Source: an uncultured Pseudomonadota bacterium (GTDB lineage: Bacteria; Pseudomonadota; Gammaproteobacteria; Burkholderiales; SG8-41). Taken from it: DNA of 28,431 nt. A program made the translations under genes and the position numbers. Where the stretch lies: assembly GCA_946885605.1 (NCBI GenBank), contig CAMPGR010000032.1, forward strand, positions 1-28,431, in the 5' to 3' direction. The stretch's first letter is position 1, and every line of letters begins with the position of its first letter. The notes below the pieces were generated by a model that worked only from the letters and a program-made list of their open reading frames with translations, did no database searches and was not told the origin of the DNA. Shown piece after piece: positions 7,904 to 15,831 of the stretch.

Positions 7904-7929
7904 TTCGCGCATGGCGACACGTGCGCGAA
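7904..7929. promoter_or_regulatory. Operator-like palindrome in the divergent promoter region
   Basis: TTCGCGCA (7904-7911) and TGCGCGAA (7922-7929) are perfect 8-base inverted repeats separated by 10 bases. The site lies between the divergent aldolase and MmgE/PrpD genes and just upstream of the leftward -35 box. The layout (two half-sites about 18 bases centre to centre) suits a dimeric regulator such as a GntR, LysR or TetR protein. No regulator gene lies in the window. Confidence 0.55.
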
Positions 7930-7984
7930 TATGGTAAAAAGCCGTTCTCTTCATGCACCGTAGTCAATAATTCCAAGGGGCGTC

Positions 7985-9436
7985 ATGGCTTCCGATTCTC
8001 TCACCGCGTACGTTGCTCAGTTCATCACCCGCGCCCGCGCTTCCGCCATCCCGAAGGACGTGATGCATCTCGGCAAGCGCTCGATCCTCGACGGCATCGG
8101 GCTTGCGATTGCGGGCAACGCGGCTCAATCCGGGCACATCGTCCGCACGTATCTGAGAACGCTCGGCTGCCCGACGGACAAGGGCTGCACGGTGATCGGC
8201 ACCCAACTCAAGCTTCCCGCGCGGTTCGCAGCCTTCGCGAACGGTGTCGCGATTCACGCCGACGACTACGACGACACGCAGCTCGCGGTCGCCAAGGACC
8301 GCGTCTACGGTCTCCTCACCCACCCGACCGCTCCGGCGCTGCCTCCCGTGCTCGCACTGGGCGAACTGGGTAACCGCTCGGGGCTCGATGTGTTGACGGC
8401 ATATCAGATCGCCGTCGAAGTCGAAACGAAAGTCGCAGAAGCCATCGATCCGCGCCACTACGATCACGGCTTTCATACCACCGCCACGGTCGGCACGATC
8501 GGCGCGACCGCAGGCGCTGCGCGGCTCCTTGGGCTCGATGCCGAGCAGACACAGCGCGCCCTTGGCATCGGCGCGAGCCAGGCAGCGGGTCTCAGGGAGA
8601 ACTTCGGCACGATGACCAAGCCCTTCCACCCCGGGCGCGCCTCCGAGAGCGGCGTCGTTGCGGCGGAATTCGCGAGCCTCGGTTGGACGGCCACCCCCAT
8701 CGTGCTCGAGGCGAACCGCGGCTTTTTTCGCGCGGCAGGCGGCGGCTACGATCCCGCTGCAATCCAGGACAAGCTGGGCAATCCGTGGACCTTCGCCTCG
8801 CCGGGCGTCTCGATCAAGCCGCATCCGTCCGGCTCGCTTACGCATCCCGGCATGGGTAAGATGCTGGATCTCATCCGCAGCCACGACATCCGGCCCGAGC
8901 AGGTGGTGAAGGTGCGGGTGGGGACCAACCGCCACATGCCGAACGCGCTCATCCACCATCGCCCGAAAAACGAGCTGCAGGCTAAGTTCAGCATGGAATT
9001 CTGCATGGCGATCCTGCTCCTCGAGCGCAAGGCGGGGCTCGCGCAGTTCACCGATCAAGTCGTCAATCGGCCCGACGTGCAGAGAATGATCGAGCGGATC
9101 GACTTCGATGTGCATCCCGAAGCGGAAGCGGCCGGCTATGAAAAGATGACGACCATCATCGACATCGAGCTCAAGGATGGACGCACGGTCAGCGGCCGCG
9201 CGGATTTCGGCAAAGGCAGCCCCGCGAACCCGATGAGCGATCAGGAGCTCGCGGACAAGTTCCGTGAATGCGCGGCGTGGGGGAAGCTGCCGCGCGCGCA
9301 GGCCGACAAGGTCGTCGATCTCGTCTTCGCGCTCGAGAAGCTGAAGAGCATCCGCGAGTTGACCCGACTGCTCGCCCCGGCGCGCGCCGCCCGCAAGCGA
9401 AGCGCTCCTCCCCGCAAGAAGGCGCGACGCAGATGA
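7985..9436 (+). CDS. MmgE/PrpD family protein, second paralogue
   Basis: This 483-residue MmgE/PrpD-fold protein is clearly diverged from the copy at 1753-3111. It keeps HADDYDDT (about 91-98) where the other copy has FDFDDTH, LTHPTAPALP (111-120) and DHGFHTTATVGTIGATAGAARLLGLD (160-185), and a similar GLRENFGTMTKPFHPG segment. The last about 20 residues are a lysine/arginine-rich tail (RAARKRSAPPRKKARRR) not typical of the family. ATG 7985 has AAGGGG just upstream, and the stop overlaps the following pdxA-like ATG as ATGA. It would dehydrate, decarboxylate or epimerise a hydroxy polycarboxylate. Having two copies on divergent operons suggests two substrates or two successive steps. Confidence 0.93.
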   Translation: MASDSLTAYVAQFITRARASAIPKDVMHLGKRSILDGIGLAIAGNAAQSGHIVRTYLRTLGCPTDKGCTVIGTQLKLPARFAAFANGVAIHADDYDDTQLAVAKDRVYGLLTHPTAPALPPVLALGELGNRSGLDVLTAYQIAVEVETKVAEAIDPRHYDHGFHTTATVGTIGATAGAARLLGLDAEQTQRALGIGASQAAGLRENFGTMTKPFHPGRASESGVVAAEFASLGWTATPIVLEANRGFFRAAGGGYDPAAIQDKLGNPWTFASPGVSIKPHPSGSLTHPGMGKMLDLIRSHDIRPEQVVKVRVGTNRHMPNALIHHRPKNELQAKFSMEFCMAILLLERKAGLAQFTDQVVNRPDVQRMIERIDFDVHPEAEAAGYEKMTTIIDIELKDGRTVSGRADFGKGSPANPMSDQELADKFRECAAWGKLPRAQADKVVDLVFALEKLKSIRELTRLLAPARAARKRSAPPRKKARRR

Positions 9437-10443
9437 CCCTACGCACGCCGCTGATCGGCCTCATGCTGGGCGACGTGACCGGCATCGGGCCCGAAATCTC
9501 GGCGAAGCTCCTTGCCTCCGGCGCGCCCGCTCGCGCGAACGCTCGTGTTGCCGTCATCGGTGATGCGCGGGTGCTCGCGCTCGGCGCTCGCGATGCAGCC
9601 GTCGAGCTCGCGTGGTGCGCGTACGAGCGCATCGAAGCGATCGACTGGACGAAGCCGGAAATGCCGCTCATCGATCTCGGCAATGTCGATCCCGCACGGT
9701 TCCAGCGCGGCGCGGTCTCTGCCGAATCGGGCCGGCTGACCGGCGAGACTCTCAAGCGCATGATCGACCTCGCGCTCGCAAGCCGTCTCGACGGCATCTG
9801 CTTCGCACCGCTCAACAAGGGCGCGCTGCACCAGGGCGGCTGGAAATTCCACGACGAGCACCAGATGTTCGCCCATCTCACGCGCCACAGCGGGTTCTTC
9901 GGCGAGATGAACGTGATCAAGGAGTTCAGCACGTTTCGCGTCACTTCGCACGTCGCGCTGCGGGAGGCCGTCAACATGATCACGCCCGAGCGGATCGCGG
10001 CGGCGATCTCGCTTGCCGACGAAACGCTGCGTGCGGCGGGGCGCGAGAAACCGCGGATTGCGGTCGCGGCGCTCAACCCGCACGGCGGAGAAGGCGGACT
10101 CTTCGGCGACGAGGAAATCCGCATCATCCGTCCGACGGTGGAGAAGATGCGCGCCGGCGGCGTTGCCTGCGACGGTCCGATTCCGTCCGACACGATCTTC
10201 CTCAAGGCGCTGCGCGGCGACTACGATGGCGTCGTGATGATGTACCACGACCAGGGACAGATCGCGACCAAGCTGCTCGGCTTCAACAAGGGTGTTACCG
10301 TAACGGCCGGGCTCAAGACCGTCTTCACGACGCCCGCGCATGGCACCGCGTTCGACATCGTGGGCAAGGGCAAGGCGGACCCCGGAGCGCTCGAACACGC
10401 GTTCGCACTGGCGGCAAGGTTCGCGGCCGCCCGCCTGCACTGA
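9433..10443 (+). CDS. pdxA2: PdxA2-type 4-phospho-threonate/hydroxythreonine-4-phosphate dehydrogenase family
   Basis: This 336-residue protein has the PdxA fold: a metal- and NAD(P)-dependent oxidative decarboxylase of a phosphorylated 3-hydroxy acid. The entry motif is GDVTGIGPEI (13-22), as in the PdxA2-type catabolic group rather than the GDPAGIGPE of pyridoxal synthesis. The metal histidines are His173 (TSHVAL), His217 (NPHGGEGG) and His272 (YHDQGQ). Substrate-side motifs are HDEHQMF (140-146) and PSDTIF. The C-terminus has AHGTAFDIVGKGKADP. The start at ATG 9433 overlaps the stop of the MmgE/PrpD gene. In known pathways PdxA2 acts after a DUF1537 kinase on threonate-type acid sugars; no such kinase is in the window, so the role here is open. 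Confidence 0.93.
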   Translation: MTLRTPLIGLMLGDVTGIGPEISAKLLASGAPARANARVAVIGDARVLALGARDAAVELAWCAYERIEAIDWTKPEMPLIDLGNVDPARFQRGAVSAESGRLTGETLKRMIDLALASRLDGICFAPLNKGALHQGGWKFHDEHQMFAHLTRHSGFFGEMNVIKEFSTFRVTSHVALREAVNMITPERIAAAISLADETLRAAGREKPRIAVAALNPHGGEGGLFGDEEIRIIRPTVEKMRAGGVACDGPIPSDTIFLKALRGDYDGVVMMYHDQGQIATKLLGFNKGVTVTAGLKTVFTTPAHGTAFDIVGKGKADPGALEHAFALAARFAAARLH

Positions 10444-10519
10444 GAGCGTTGGACATAAGGAACCACGTGTGCGTTGCACCCAGGACGGATTGATCACGCG
10501 AAGGGTCCCTGCCCGGCGA

Positions 10520-10525
10520 TATAAT
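10520..10525 (+). promoter_or_regulatory. Candidate -10 box of the Bug receptor gene
   Basis: A perfect TATAAT lies 38 bases before the ATG at 10564, in the 120-base gap after the pdxA2-like gene. No convincing -35 hexamer stands at 16-18 bases (TTGATC at 10490-10495 is too far), so this may be an activated promoter. Confidence 0.4.
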
Positions 10526-10563
10526 CGAGGCAGCACAATACCGAGAACCATATTGAGGAGAAG

Positions 10564-11547
10564 ATGATGGTACTACGCGCATCCCATTCCACGTTTTTTG
10601 CGCTCGCGGGCGGTGCACTGCTCCTCGGCGCCTCCGTGCTTTCGGCTTCGGCAGCCGATTTTCCGACCAAGCCGGTACGGCTCGTCATCGGGTTCGCCCC
10701 CGGCGGGGGCACCGACACGACGGCGCGTGCGCTCAGCAACAAGCTGAGCGCATCCCTCGGCCAACAGGTCGTGGTGGACAATCGGCCCGGCCACTCCGGC
10801 ACGATCGCGGCCGACATCGTTTCGAAAGCGACCCCCGACGGCCACACGGTGCTGCTCGGCACGATCGCGCTCGTCGTCAATCCCAGCCTTACCGAGAAGA
10901 TGCCGTTCGATACCTTGAAGGATCTTGCGCCGGTGACACAGGCCGCCGATTCGACCAACATACTCGTGGTGCACCCCTCGGTTCCGGCGAAGTCCGTCAA
11001 GGAGCTGATCGCGCTTGCCCAGGCGAAGCCGTTGAATGCGGGATCGTCGGGCGTCGGCGGAACGGGTCACCTCGCCGTGGAGCTTTTCAATCTGCAGGCC
11101 GGCACGAAGATCACGCACGTGCCGTACAAAGGCGGCGGACCTGCGATGGTCGATCTGCTCGCCGGCAACATTCAGCTCATCTTCGCGACCGCAGCCAGCT
11201 CGATCGGCCACATCAAGGCGGGCAAGGTCCGCGCGATTGCCGTTTCGACGGCAAAGCGCTCTGCGCTCGTGCCGGATCTACCCACCGTGGCGGAAGCGGG
11301 GCTCCCCGGCTACGAAGCCAACAACTGGAACGGATTCTTCGTTCCGGCCAAGACGCCGCGGCCCATCATCAACCGGCTGAACAAGGAGATCGCCGCAGCG
11401 CTCAATGCGCCGGATATCAAGGAGTTCCTGTTCAAGCAGGGGCTCGATGCCGCGCCCAACACGCCGGAGCAGTTCGCCGCGTACATGAAGTCGGAAATGG
11501 CGAAGTGGGCGAAGGTGATCAAGGCGGCCGGCATCAAGCCGCAATGA
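10564..11547 (+). CDS. Tripartite tricarboxylate transporter (Bug/TctC) substrate-binding protein 1
   Basis: This 327-residue periplasmic receptor of the Bug/TctC family has an N-terminal signal peptide of about 31 residues (hydrophobic FFALAGGALLLGASVLSASA, cleavage near ASA-ADF). Family marks are the start of the mature protein FPTKPVRLVIGFAPGGGTDTTAR, DNRPGHSGTIAA, TPDGHTVLLGT, and the lobe motif VPYKGGGPAMVDLLAGNIQL. Bug proteins bind carboxylates through backbone contacts, so the ligand cannot be read from these motifs. ATG 10564 has GAGGAG upstream. No TctA/TctB membrane genes are nearby, so it either works with a transporter encoded elsewhere or as a sensor. Confidence 0.95.
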   Translation: MMVLRASHSTFFALAGGALLLGASVLSASAADFPTKPVRLVIGFAPGGGTDTTARALSNKLSASLGQQVVVDNRPGHSGTIAADIVSKATPDGHTVLLGTIALVVNPSLTEKMPFDTLKDLAPVTQAADSTNILVVHPSVPAKSVKELIALAQAKPLNAGSSGVGGTGHLAVELFNLQAGTKITHVPYKGGGPAMVDLLAGNIQLIFATAASSIGHIKAGKVRAIAVSTAKRSALVPDLPTVAEAGLPGYEANNWNGFFVPAKTPRPIINRLNKEIAAALNAPDIKEFLFKQGLDAAPNTPEQFAAYMKSEMAKWAKVIKAAGIKPQ

Positions 11548-11556
11548 TGTAACGGG

Positions 11557-11615
11557 TGCGGCGGCCGCCATCCGAGCCGCCGCAACCTTTCGCGACGGCG
11601 CTTGTTCAGCGCCGT
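11557..11615 (+). terminator. Tandem hairpins after Bug receptor 1
   Basis: There are two perfect inverted repeats. The first has 9-base arms, 11557-11565 with 11576-11584 (TGCGGCGGC), and is followed by ACCTTTCG. The second has 8-base arms, ACGGCGCT 11595-11602 with 11608-11615, and a 5-base loop. They follow the stop codon by about 10 bases and probably end or attenuate transcription before the second receptor gene. The T-tract is short. Confidence 0.5.
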
Positions 11616-11696
11616 ATCTCCGCAGTCCAGCACCGGAGGCCGCAACGCGCTCTTCCGGCCTCTCAATCACTTCAACAATCAAGGGGAGAGGATACT

Positions 11697-12713
11697 GTGG
11701 CCCGCTCGGCCGTTCTCGATTTTCCATTGGCATGGCGCACGGGGCGTGCGCTCGTATCGGCGTGTCTCGCCCTCTCGATCTCGGTTCCGCTGCATGCGCA
11801 AGCTTATCCGGCGCGATCGGTGCACCTCGTGACGGCGGCGCCCGCGGGCTCGGCATCCGACTTCGTCGCGCGGCTCCTCGCTCCCCAATTCTCGGCATCG
11901 CTCAAGGCGCCCTTCATCGTGGAAAATCGCCCCGATGCCGGCGGCACGAATGTGCTCAGAAGCGCTGTAGCCGACGGCCACACGTTGCAACTCGCGAGCC
12001 TTGGATCCCTCGTGATCGCGCCCGCCATCGCCAGCGCCCCCTACGATCCGCTGGAGTTTCTCGCGCCGGTTGCGCAAGTAGCATCCATGCCCAACGTCCT
12101 CACGGTGCATCCCGATGCTGGCGCCACCACGCTGGACGACCTTATCGCGCTCGCCAAGAAGGAGCCGGGAAGAATACGCTACGCCACCGCAGGCAACGGC
12201 ATGCCGGGCATCTATGCCGGGGAGCTCTTCAAGTCTGTCGCGAAGGTCGATCTCGCCTTCGTGCAGCCCAGGAATGGAATCGCTGCCCTCGACGATCTCG
12301 CGCAGGGCCGCGTGAATTTCCTCATCGCCGCTACGCCGACTGCCGTCCCGCACGTCAAGACCGGGAAGATCCGGGCGCTCGCGGTGACGGCGAACCGGCG
12401 GCTGCAGGCGCTGCCCGACGTACCGACCGCGATCGAGAACGGGCTCGCCGGCTACGAGGCGACCACCTGGTATGGCATCGTCGTGCCCGCCGGCACGCCG
12501 CAGCGGATCATCGATCGCCTGCACAAGGAAACGGCGAATATCCTCAGCTCGCCCGAGACCGCACAGACGCTCGAGGCGCGCGGCATCGAAGTGACGCCCA
12601 GCCTGCCGGAGCAGTTCTCGGCGTACATCAAGCGCGAGACTTTGAAGTGGAAGAAGGTCATAGGCGCGGCAGCCGATAACCAGGACGTCGTTCAGGCGTT
12701 CAGGAAGCGGTAA
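11697..12713 (+). CDS. Bug/TctC substrate-binding protein 2
   Basis: This 338-residue secreted receptor starts at GTG 11697, chosen because AAGGGGAGAGG stands just upstream and the frame before it is arginine/proline-rich noise. The signal peptide spans about residues 1-35 (RALVSACLALSISVPLHAQA, then YPARSVHLVTAAPAG). Bug motifs are present but degenerate: AAPAGSASDFVARLLA instead of the glycine-rich loop, ENRPDAGGTNV, and VQPRNGIAALDDLAQGRVNF where other members have VPYKGGG. That loop lines the ligand pocket, so its ligand probably differs from that of receptor 1. Its 3' end overlaps the 3' end of the opposite-strand hydrolase gene by 22 bases. Confidence 0.93.
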   Translation: MARSAVLDFPLAWRTGRALVSACLALSISVPLHAQAYPARSVHLVTAAPAGSASDFVARLLAPQFSASLKAPFIVENRPDAGGTNVLRSAVADGHTLQLASLGSLVIAPAIASAPYDPLEFLAPVAQVASMPNVLTVHPDAGATTLDDLIALAKKEPGRIRYATAGNGMPGIYAGELFKSVAKVDLAFVQPRNGIAALDDLAQGRVNFLIAATPTAVPHVKTGKIRALAVTANRRLQALPDVPTAIENGLAGYEATTWYGIVVPAGTPQRIIDRLHKETANILSSPETAQTLEARGIEVTPSLPEQFSAYIKRETLKWKKVIGAAADNQDVVQAFRKR

Positions 12714-13576
12714 AGCGCGTCGTACGTCTCCTGCGGCGCCTGCTCCTGGGGGTAATGACCGGCGGGTAACGGCACGAAGCCCGCAATGTTCGCGGCATAC
12801 TGCGGCCACGCCTCCCGCGGCTTGAAGTGCTGCTCGACGTGGCTCTTCGCGCCCCACATGACGAGCACCGGGCACTTCACCTTGTTCCCGGCATTGAAGT
12901 CGGCGGTATCCATTTCGAAGTCGATCGTGGCGGCGGCACGATAATCCTCGCACACGCCGTGTATCTGCTCGGGCGTGCAGCAGCGGATGTACTCCGCAAC
13001 CGCCTCGGGCTCGAGCCCGCCCTGGCCGTGCATGTGCTTCTCCAGCTTCTTGCGCATGTAGTACTCGAGATTGGACGACAGCAGCCGCTCGGGAAAGTCG
13101 TACGGCTGCGCCATGAACATCCAGTGATACGAGTGCAGCGCCCAGCCGCGCGGGAAAGCGTTCCACACGTGGTGCGTCGGCACGATGTCGATGCTGGCGA
13201 ATTTCTGCACGCGCTCGGGATGATCGAGCGCCATGCGAAACGCCGCGCGCGCGCCGCGATCGTGCCCGACGAGATGGAACGTGCTGAAACCCAGCTCCTC
13301 CATCACTTCCACCTGGTCCTGCGCCATGCGCCGGAACGAGTAGTTGCTGTGGTCGGGCTTGCCCCGCGGCTTGGAGCTGTCGCCATAGCCCCGCAGGTCC
13401 GTGGCGACAACGGTGAAATGTTCGGCGAGCCGCGGCGCGATCTTGTGCCACGTGACGTGCGTCAGCGGATTGCCGTGGAGGAGCAGCAGTCCCGGCCCCT
13501 TTCCGCCGTAGCGCAGGTTGATTTTCACTTCCGGATCGCTCGTCTGGATGGTGGTGTGCGTGAAGCCTTCGAACAC
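12692..13576 (-). CDS. Haloacetate (fluoroacetate) dehalogenase-like alpha/beta hydrolase
   Basis: This 294-residue alpha/beta hydrolase carries the full residue set known from fluoroacetate dehalogenases. There is an aspartate nucleophile Asp106 with carboxylate-binding Arg107 and Arg110 (GHDRGAR), an acid Asp130 (SIDIVPT), halide-pocket His151-Trp152 (SYHWMF) and Tyr212 (CEDYRAAA), and a catalytic His274 (AGHYPQE). The oxyanion region is HGNPLTHVTWH at 34-44, with the typical DLRGYGDSSKP at 60-70. The start is GTG 13576 with GGAGAG upstream. It would release halide from a 2-haloacid by an ester intermediate. It is divergent from the lactonase/dehydrogenase pair and convergent with Bug receptor 2. 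Epoxide hydrolases share the fold but lack the His-Trp-Tyr halide set. Confidence 0.92.
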   Translation of the reverse strand: MFEGFTHTTIQTSDPEVKINLRYGGKGPGLLLLHGNPLTHVTWHKIAPRLAEHFTVVATDLRGYGDSSKPRGKPDHSNYSFRRMAQDQVEVMEELGFSTFHLVGHDRGARAAFRMALDHPERVQKFASIDIVPTHHVWNAFPRGWALHSYHWMFMAQPYDFPERLLSSNLEYYMRKKLEKHMHGQGGLEPEAVAEYIRCCTPEQIHGVCEDYRAAATIDFEMDTADFNAGNKVKCPVLVMWGAKSHVEQHFKPREAWPQYAANIAGFVPLPAGHYPQEQAPQETYDALYRFLNA

Positions 13577-13683
13577 AATCGCTCTCCTGCGGATTTCCGA
13601 GTATGGATACGCTACACCAAGTGCCGTTGCCGGGCCACTCGTTCACGATGTGGGCTGCGGTCGGTGTTGGCGCACGGCGTTTT

Positions 13684-13692
13684 TGCTAACAT
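13684..13692 (+). promoter_or_regulatory. Extended -10 promoter candidate of the lactonase operon
   Basis: TGCTAACAT (TG-n-TAACAT) lies 35 bases before the lactonase ATG, with T-rich sequence ahead of it and only a poor -35 (GTGTTG, 17 bases upstream). An extended -10 can work without a -35. Confidence 0.4.
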
Positions 13693-13727
13693 GGCCGCCT
13701 CTGTCATCCAAAACACTACAACAAGTC

Positions 13728-14654
13728 ATGTTCAATCCCTTTCAGAAGCTGGAGTTGATCAAGGCCGAAGTCCATACTTCGATGCCGAAAAAATTTCGCA
13801 ACCGGCAGCGCACCGATTGGTCGGACCCGAACCGCCAGGGTGCCGAAGTGGAATGCTTTCTCGAGGGCCCGTCCTTCGATCGCGAAGGCAATCTGTGGCT
13901 CGTCGATATTCCTTTCGGGCGCATCTTCCGCATCTCTCCGAAAAAGGAATGGGAGCTCGTCGTTCAGTACGACGGCTGGCCCAACGGCCTCAAGTTTCAC
14001 AAGGACGGCCGCGCCTACATCACCGATTACAAGGTCGGCCTGCTTGTGCTCGATCCGAAAACGGGCAAGCTCGAAACGCTGCTTCGCACCGCGTACAGCG
14101 AAAGCTTCAAGGGGCTCAACGATCTGCACTTCGCATCGAACGGCGATCTCTATTTCACCGACCAGGGGCAGACGGGAATTGCCGACCCCACCGGCCGCGT
14201 ATACCGCCTGAGCGCCAAAGGCGAGCTGCGCCGCCTGTGCGACAACGTGCCGAGCCCCAATGGCATCACGCTCTCCACGACCGAGAAGCACTGTTACGTC
14301 GGCGTGACGCGCTCGCAGCAGATCTGGCGGCTGCCGATCATGGCGGACGGCTCGGTTTCCAAGACCGGCGTGGCGATACAATTGTCCGGCGGCGCCGCGG
14401 GTCCTGACGGCATCGAGATGGATGCCGAGAACGGGCTCCTCGTCTGCCACCTCGGCGTCGGCGTGTGGCGTTTCGATGCGAACATGCTGCCCACCCATCT
14501 CGTCCACTCAGATGGGCCGCACCATCACCATCTGGACAACTGCGCTTTCGGCGGCCCCGACATGAAATCGCTCTACATCACGGAAGCGCTTTCCGGCGAC
14601 GTGCTCGTTGCGCCGATGCCCGTCGCGGGCAAGAAGCTCTACGGACTGCAGTAG
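13728..14654 (+). CDS. SMP-30/gluconolactonase/LRE family protein
   Basis: This 308-residue six-bladed beta-propeller belongs to the SMP-30/gluconolactonase family. The metal-site signatures occur in order: CFLEGPSFD (Glu ligand), GWPNGLKF, KGLNDLHF (Asn/Asp), VPSPNGITL (Asn) and GPDGIEMD (Asp). Such enzymes open lactones of sugar acids or other hydroxy acids, or hydrolyse related esters. ATG 13728 gives the usual length but has no Shine-Dalgarno sequence. It is followed after only 11 bases by the dehydrogenase gene and is divergent from the dehalogenase-like gene. A lactonase followed by a hydroxy-acid dehydrogenase is biochemically sensible. No signal peptide is seen, so it is cytoplasmic. 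Confidence 0.92.
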   Translation: MFNPFQKLELIKAEVHTSMPKKFRNRQRTDWSDPNRQGAEVECFLEGPSFDREGNLWLVDIPFGRIFRISPKKEWELVVQYDGWPNGLKFHKDGRAYITDYKVGLLVLDPKTGKLETLLRTAYSESFKGLNDLHFASNGDLYFTDQGQTGIADPTGRVYRLSAKGELRRLCDNVPSPNGITLSTTEKHCYVGVTRSQQIWRLPIMADGSVSKTGVAIQLSGGAAGPDGIEMDAENGLLVCHLGVGVWRFDANMLPTHLVHSDGPHHHHLDNCAFGGPDMKSLYITEALSGDVLVAPMPVAGKKLYGLQ

Positions 14655-14665
14655 GGAGGGCGCGC

Positions 14666-15721
14666 GTGAAGATACTTGTCCTGCCGGGCGACGGCATCGG
14701 GCCCGAAATCACCGAAGCGACCCTTGCCGTGCTCGACCGCGCGAATGCGCGCTTCAAGCTCGGGCTCGAATGGCAGCGCGAAGAGATCGGCATGGTCGCG
14801 CTCGCCAAGCGCGGATCGACGCTGCCCGCCGAAGTGATGGAAGCGGCGCGCGCGGCGCCGGGCATCATCCTCGGGCCGGTCGATCACCTCCAGTATCCGC
14901 CGCGCGACAGGGGCGGCATCAATCCCTCCGGCGAATTCCGGGTGAAGCTCGACCTCTTCGCCAATATCCGCCCGGCGAAGTCGCGCATGGGCGTCGGCTT
15001 GACGGGCAAGCCCGTCGATCTCGTGATCTTCCGCGAATGCACCGAAGGCTTTTACGCCGACCGCAATATGTACCAGGGCATTGGCGAATTCATGCCGACC
15101 GAAGATCTCGCGCTGTCGGTGCGCAAGGTGACGGCGCGGCAGTCGCGGCGCATCGCGCAGGTTGCCTTCGAGTGGGCGCGGCGGCGGCGCGGGAAAGTCA
15201 CCGCGGTCCACAAGGCGAACGTGCTGCACATCACCGAGGGGCTCTTTCTGCGTGAAGTGCGGAATGTCGCCCGGCAGTTTCCCGATTGCGTGCTGGAGGA
15301 AGTCATCGTCGACGCGATGGCGGCGCTTCTCCTGCGCGACCCGCAACGATTCGACTGCGTAGTGACGGGCAACATGTTCGGCGACATATTGTCCGATGAA
15401 GCGTCGGAGCTCTCCGGCAGCCTCGGGCTTGCGGGATCGGTGATGGCCGGAGACGATCGCTGCTGCGCGCAGGCACAGCACGGCAGCGCGCCCGACATTG
15501 CGGGTCAGGACAAAGCCAATCCCACTTCGCTCATTCTGTCGGCGGCAATGCTGCTCGAGTGGCTCGGCACGCGCCATGCACGCCCGGAGTTCGGGCAGGC
15601 CGCGCAAGCGATCGAAGCTGCAATCGACGGCGCGCTCAAGAATCCGGCGACGCGCACCGCGGATCTCGGCGGCAAGCTCGGCACGCGAGTCTTTACCTCG
15701 GAAATCGCCGGCCGGATCTAA
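14666..15721 (+). CDS. Isocitrate/isopropylmalate dehydrogenase family protein
   Basis: This 351-residue beta-decarboxylating dehydrogenase starts at GTG 14666, with GGAGG seven bases upstream. It shows GDGIGPEI (8-15), the substrate arginines in FRVKLDLFANIRP (91-103) and FRECTEGFY (122-130), catalytic Lys183 (VHKANV), and metal aspartates Asp216 (VDAMA), Asp240 and Asp244 (FGDILSDEAS). The NAD-type loop is HGSAPDIAG (272-280). The segment RECTEGFYADR replaces the RELTGGIYFG of leucine biosynthesis and is nearer to isocitrate, homoisocitrate or tartrate dehydrogenases, so a leucine role is unlikely. It is probably co-transcribed with the lactonase. The substrate would be a 2-hydroxy acid with a 3-carboxylate or a tartrate-like acid. 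Confidence 0.93.
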   Translation: MKILVLPGDGIGPEITEATLAVLDRANARFKLGLEWQREEIGMVALAKRGSTLPAEVMEAARAAPGIILGPVDHLQYPPRDRGGINPSGEFRVKLDLFANIRPAKSRMGVGLTGKPVDLVIFRECTEGFYADRNMYQGIGEFMPTEDLALSVRKVTARQSRRIAQVAFEWARRRRGKVTAVHKANVLHITEGLFLREVRNVARQFPDCVLEEVIVDAMAALLLRDPQRFDCVVTGNMFGDILSDEASELSGSLGLAGSVMAGDDRCCAQAQHGSAPDIAGQDKANPTSLILSAAMLLEWLGTRHARPEFGQAAQAIEAAIDGALKNPATRTADLGGKLGTRVFTSEIAGRI

Positions 15722-15747
15722 CGTATGCGCTGGCGCGCTTCGCGGGC

Positions 15748-15831
15748 CGGAGGCGGCCTCCGAAACACATAGCCCGCCTCCGAGGTCGGCCGCATGTCCG
15801 CCTGCACGGTCGCGTCCCCGCTATAGCGGGG
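15748..15831. terminator. Inverted repeats between convergent genes
   Basis: There are two strong hairpins. CGGAGGCGG (15748-15756) pairs with CCGCCTCCG (15774-15782) across 17 bases. The perfect palindrome CCCCGCTATAGCGGGG (15816-15831) overlaps the last codons of the VOC gene. No T-tract follows, so any termination is probably factor-assisted. They separate the rightward dehydrogenase from the leftward VOC gene. Confidence 0.45.

Noticed and set aside
11679..13646. 655-codon leftward open frame spanning two gene regions
   Set aside because: It is antisense to Bug receptor 2 and out of frame with the dehalogenase-like gene. Its composition is arginine-rich and without any domain.
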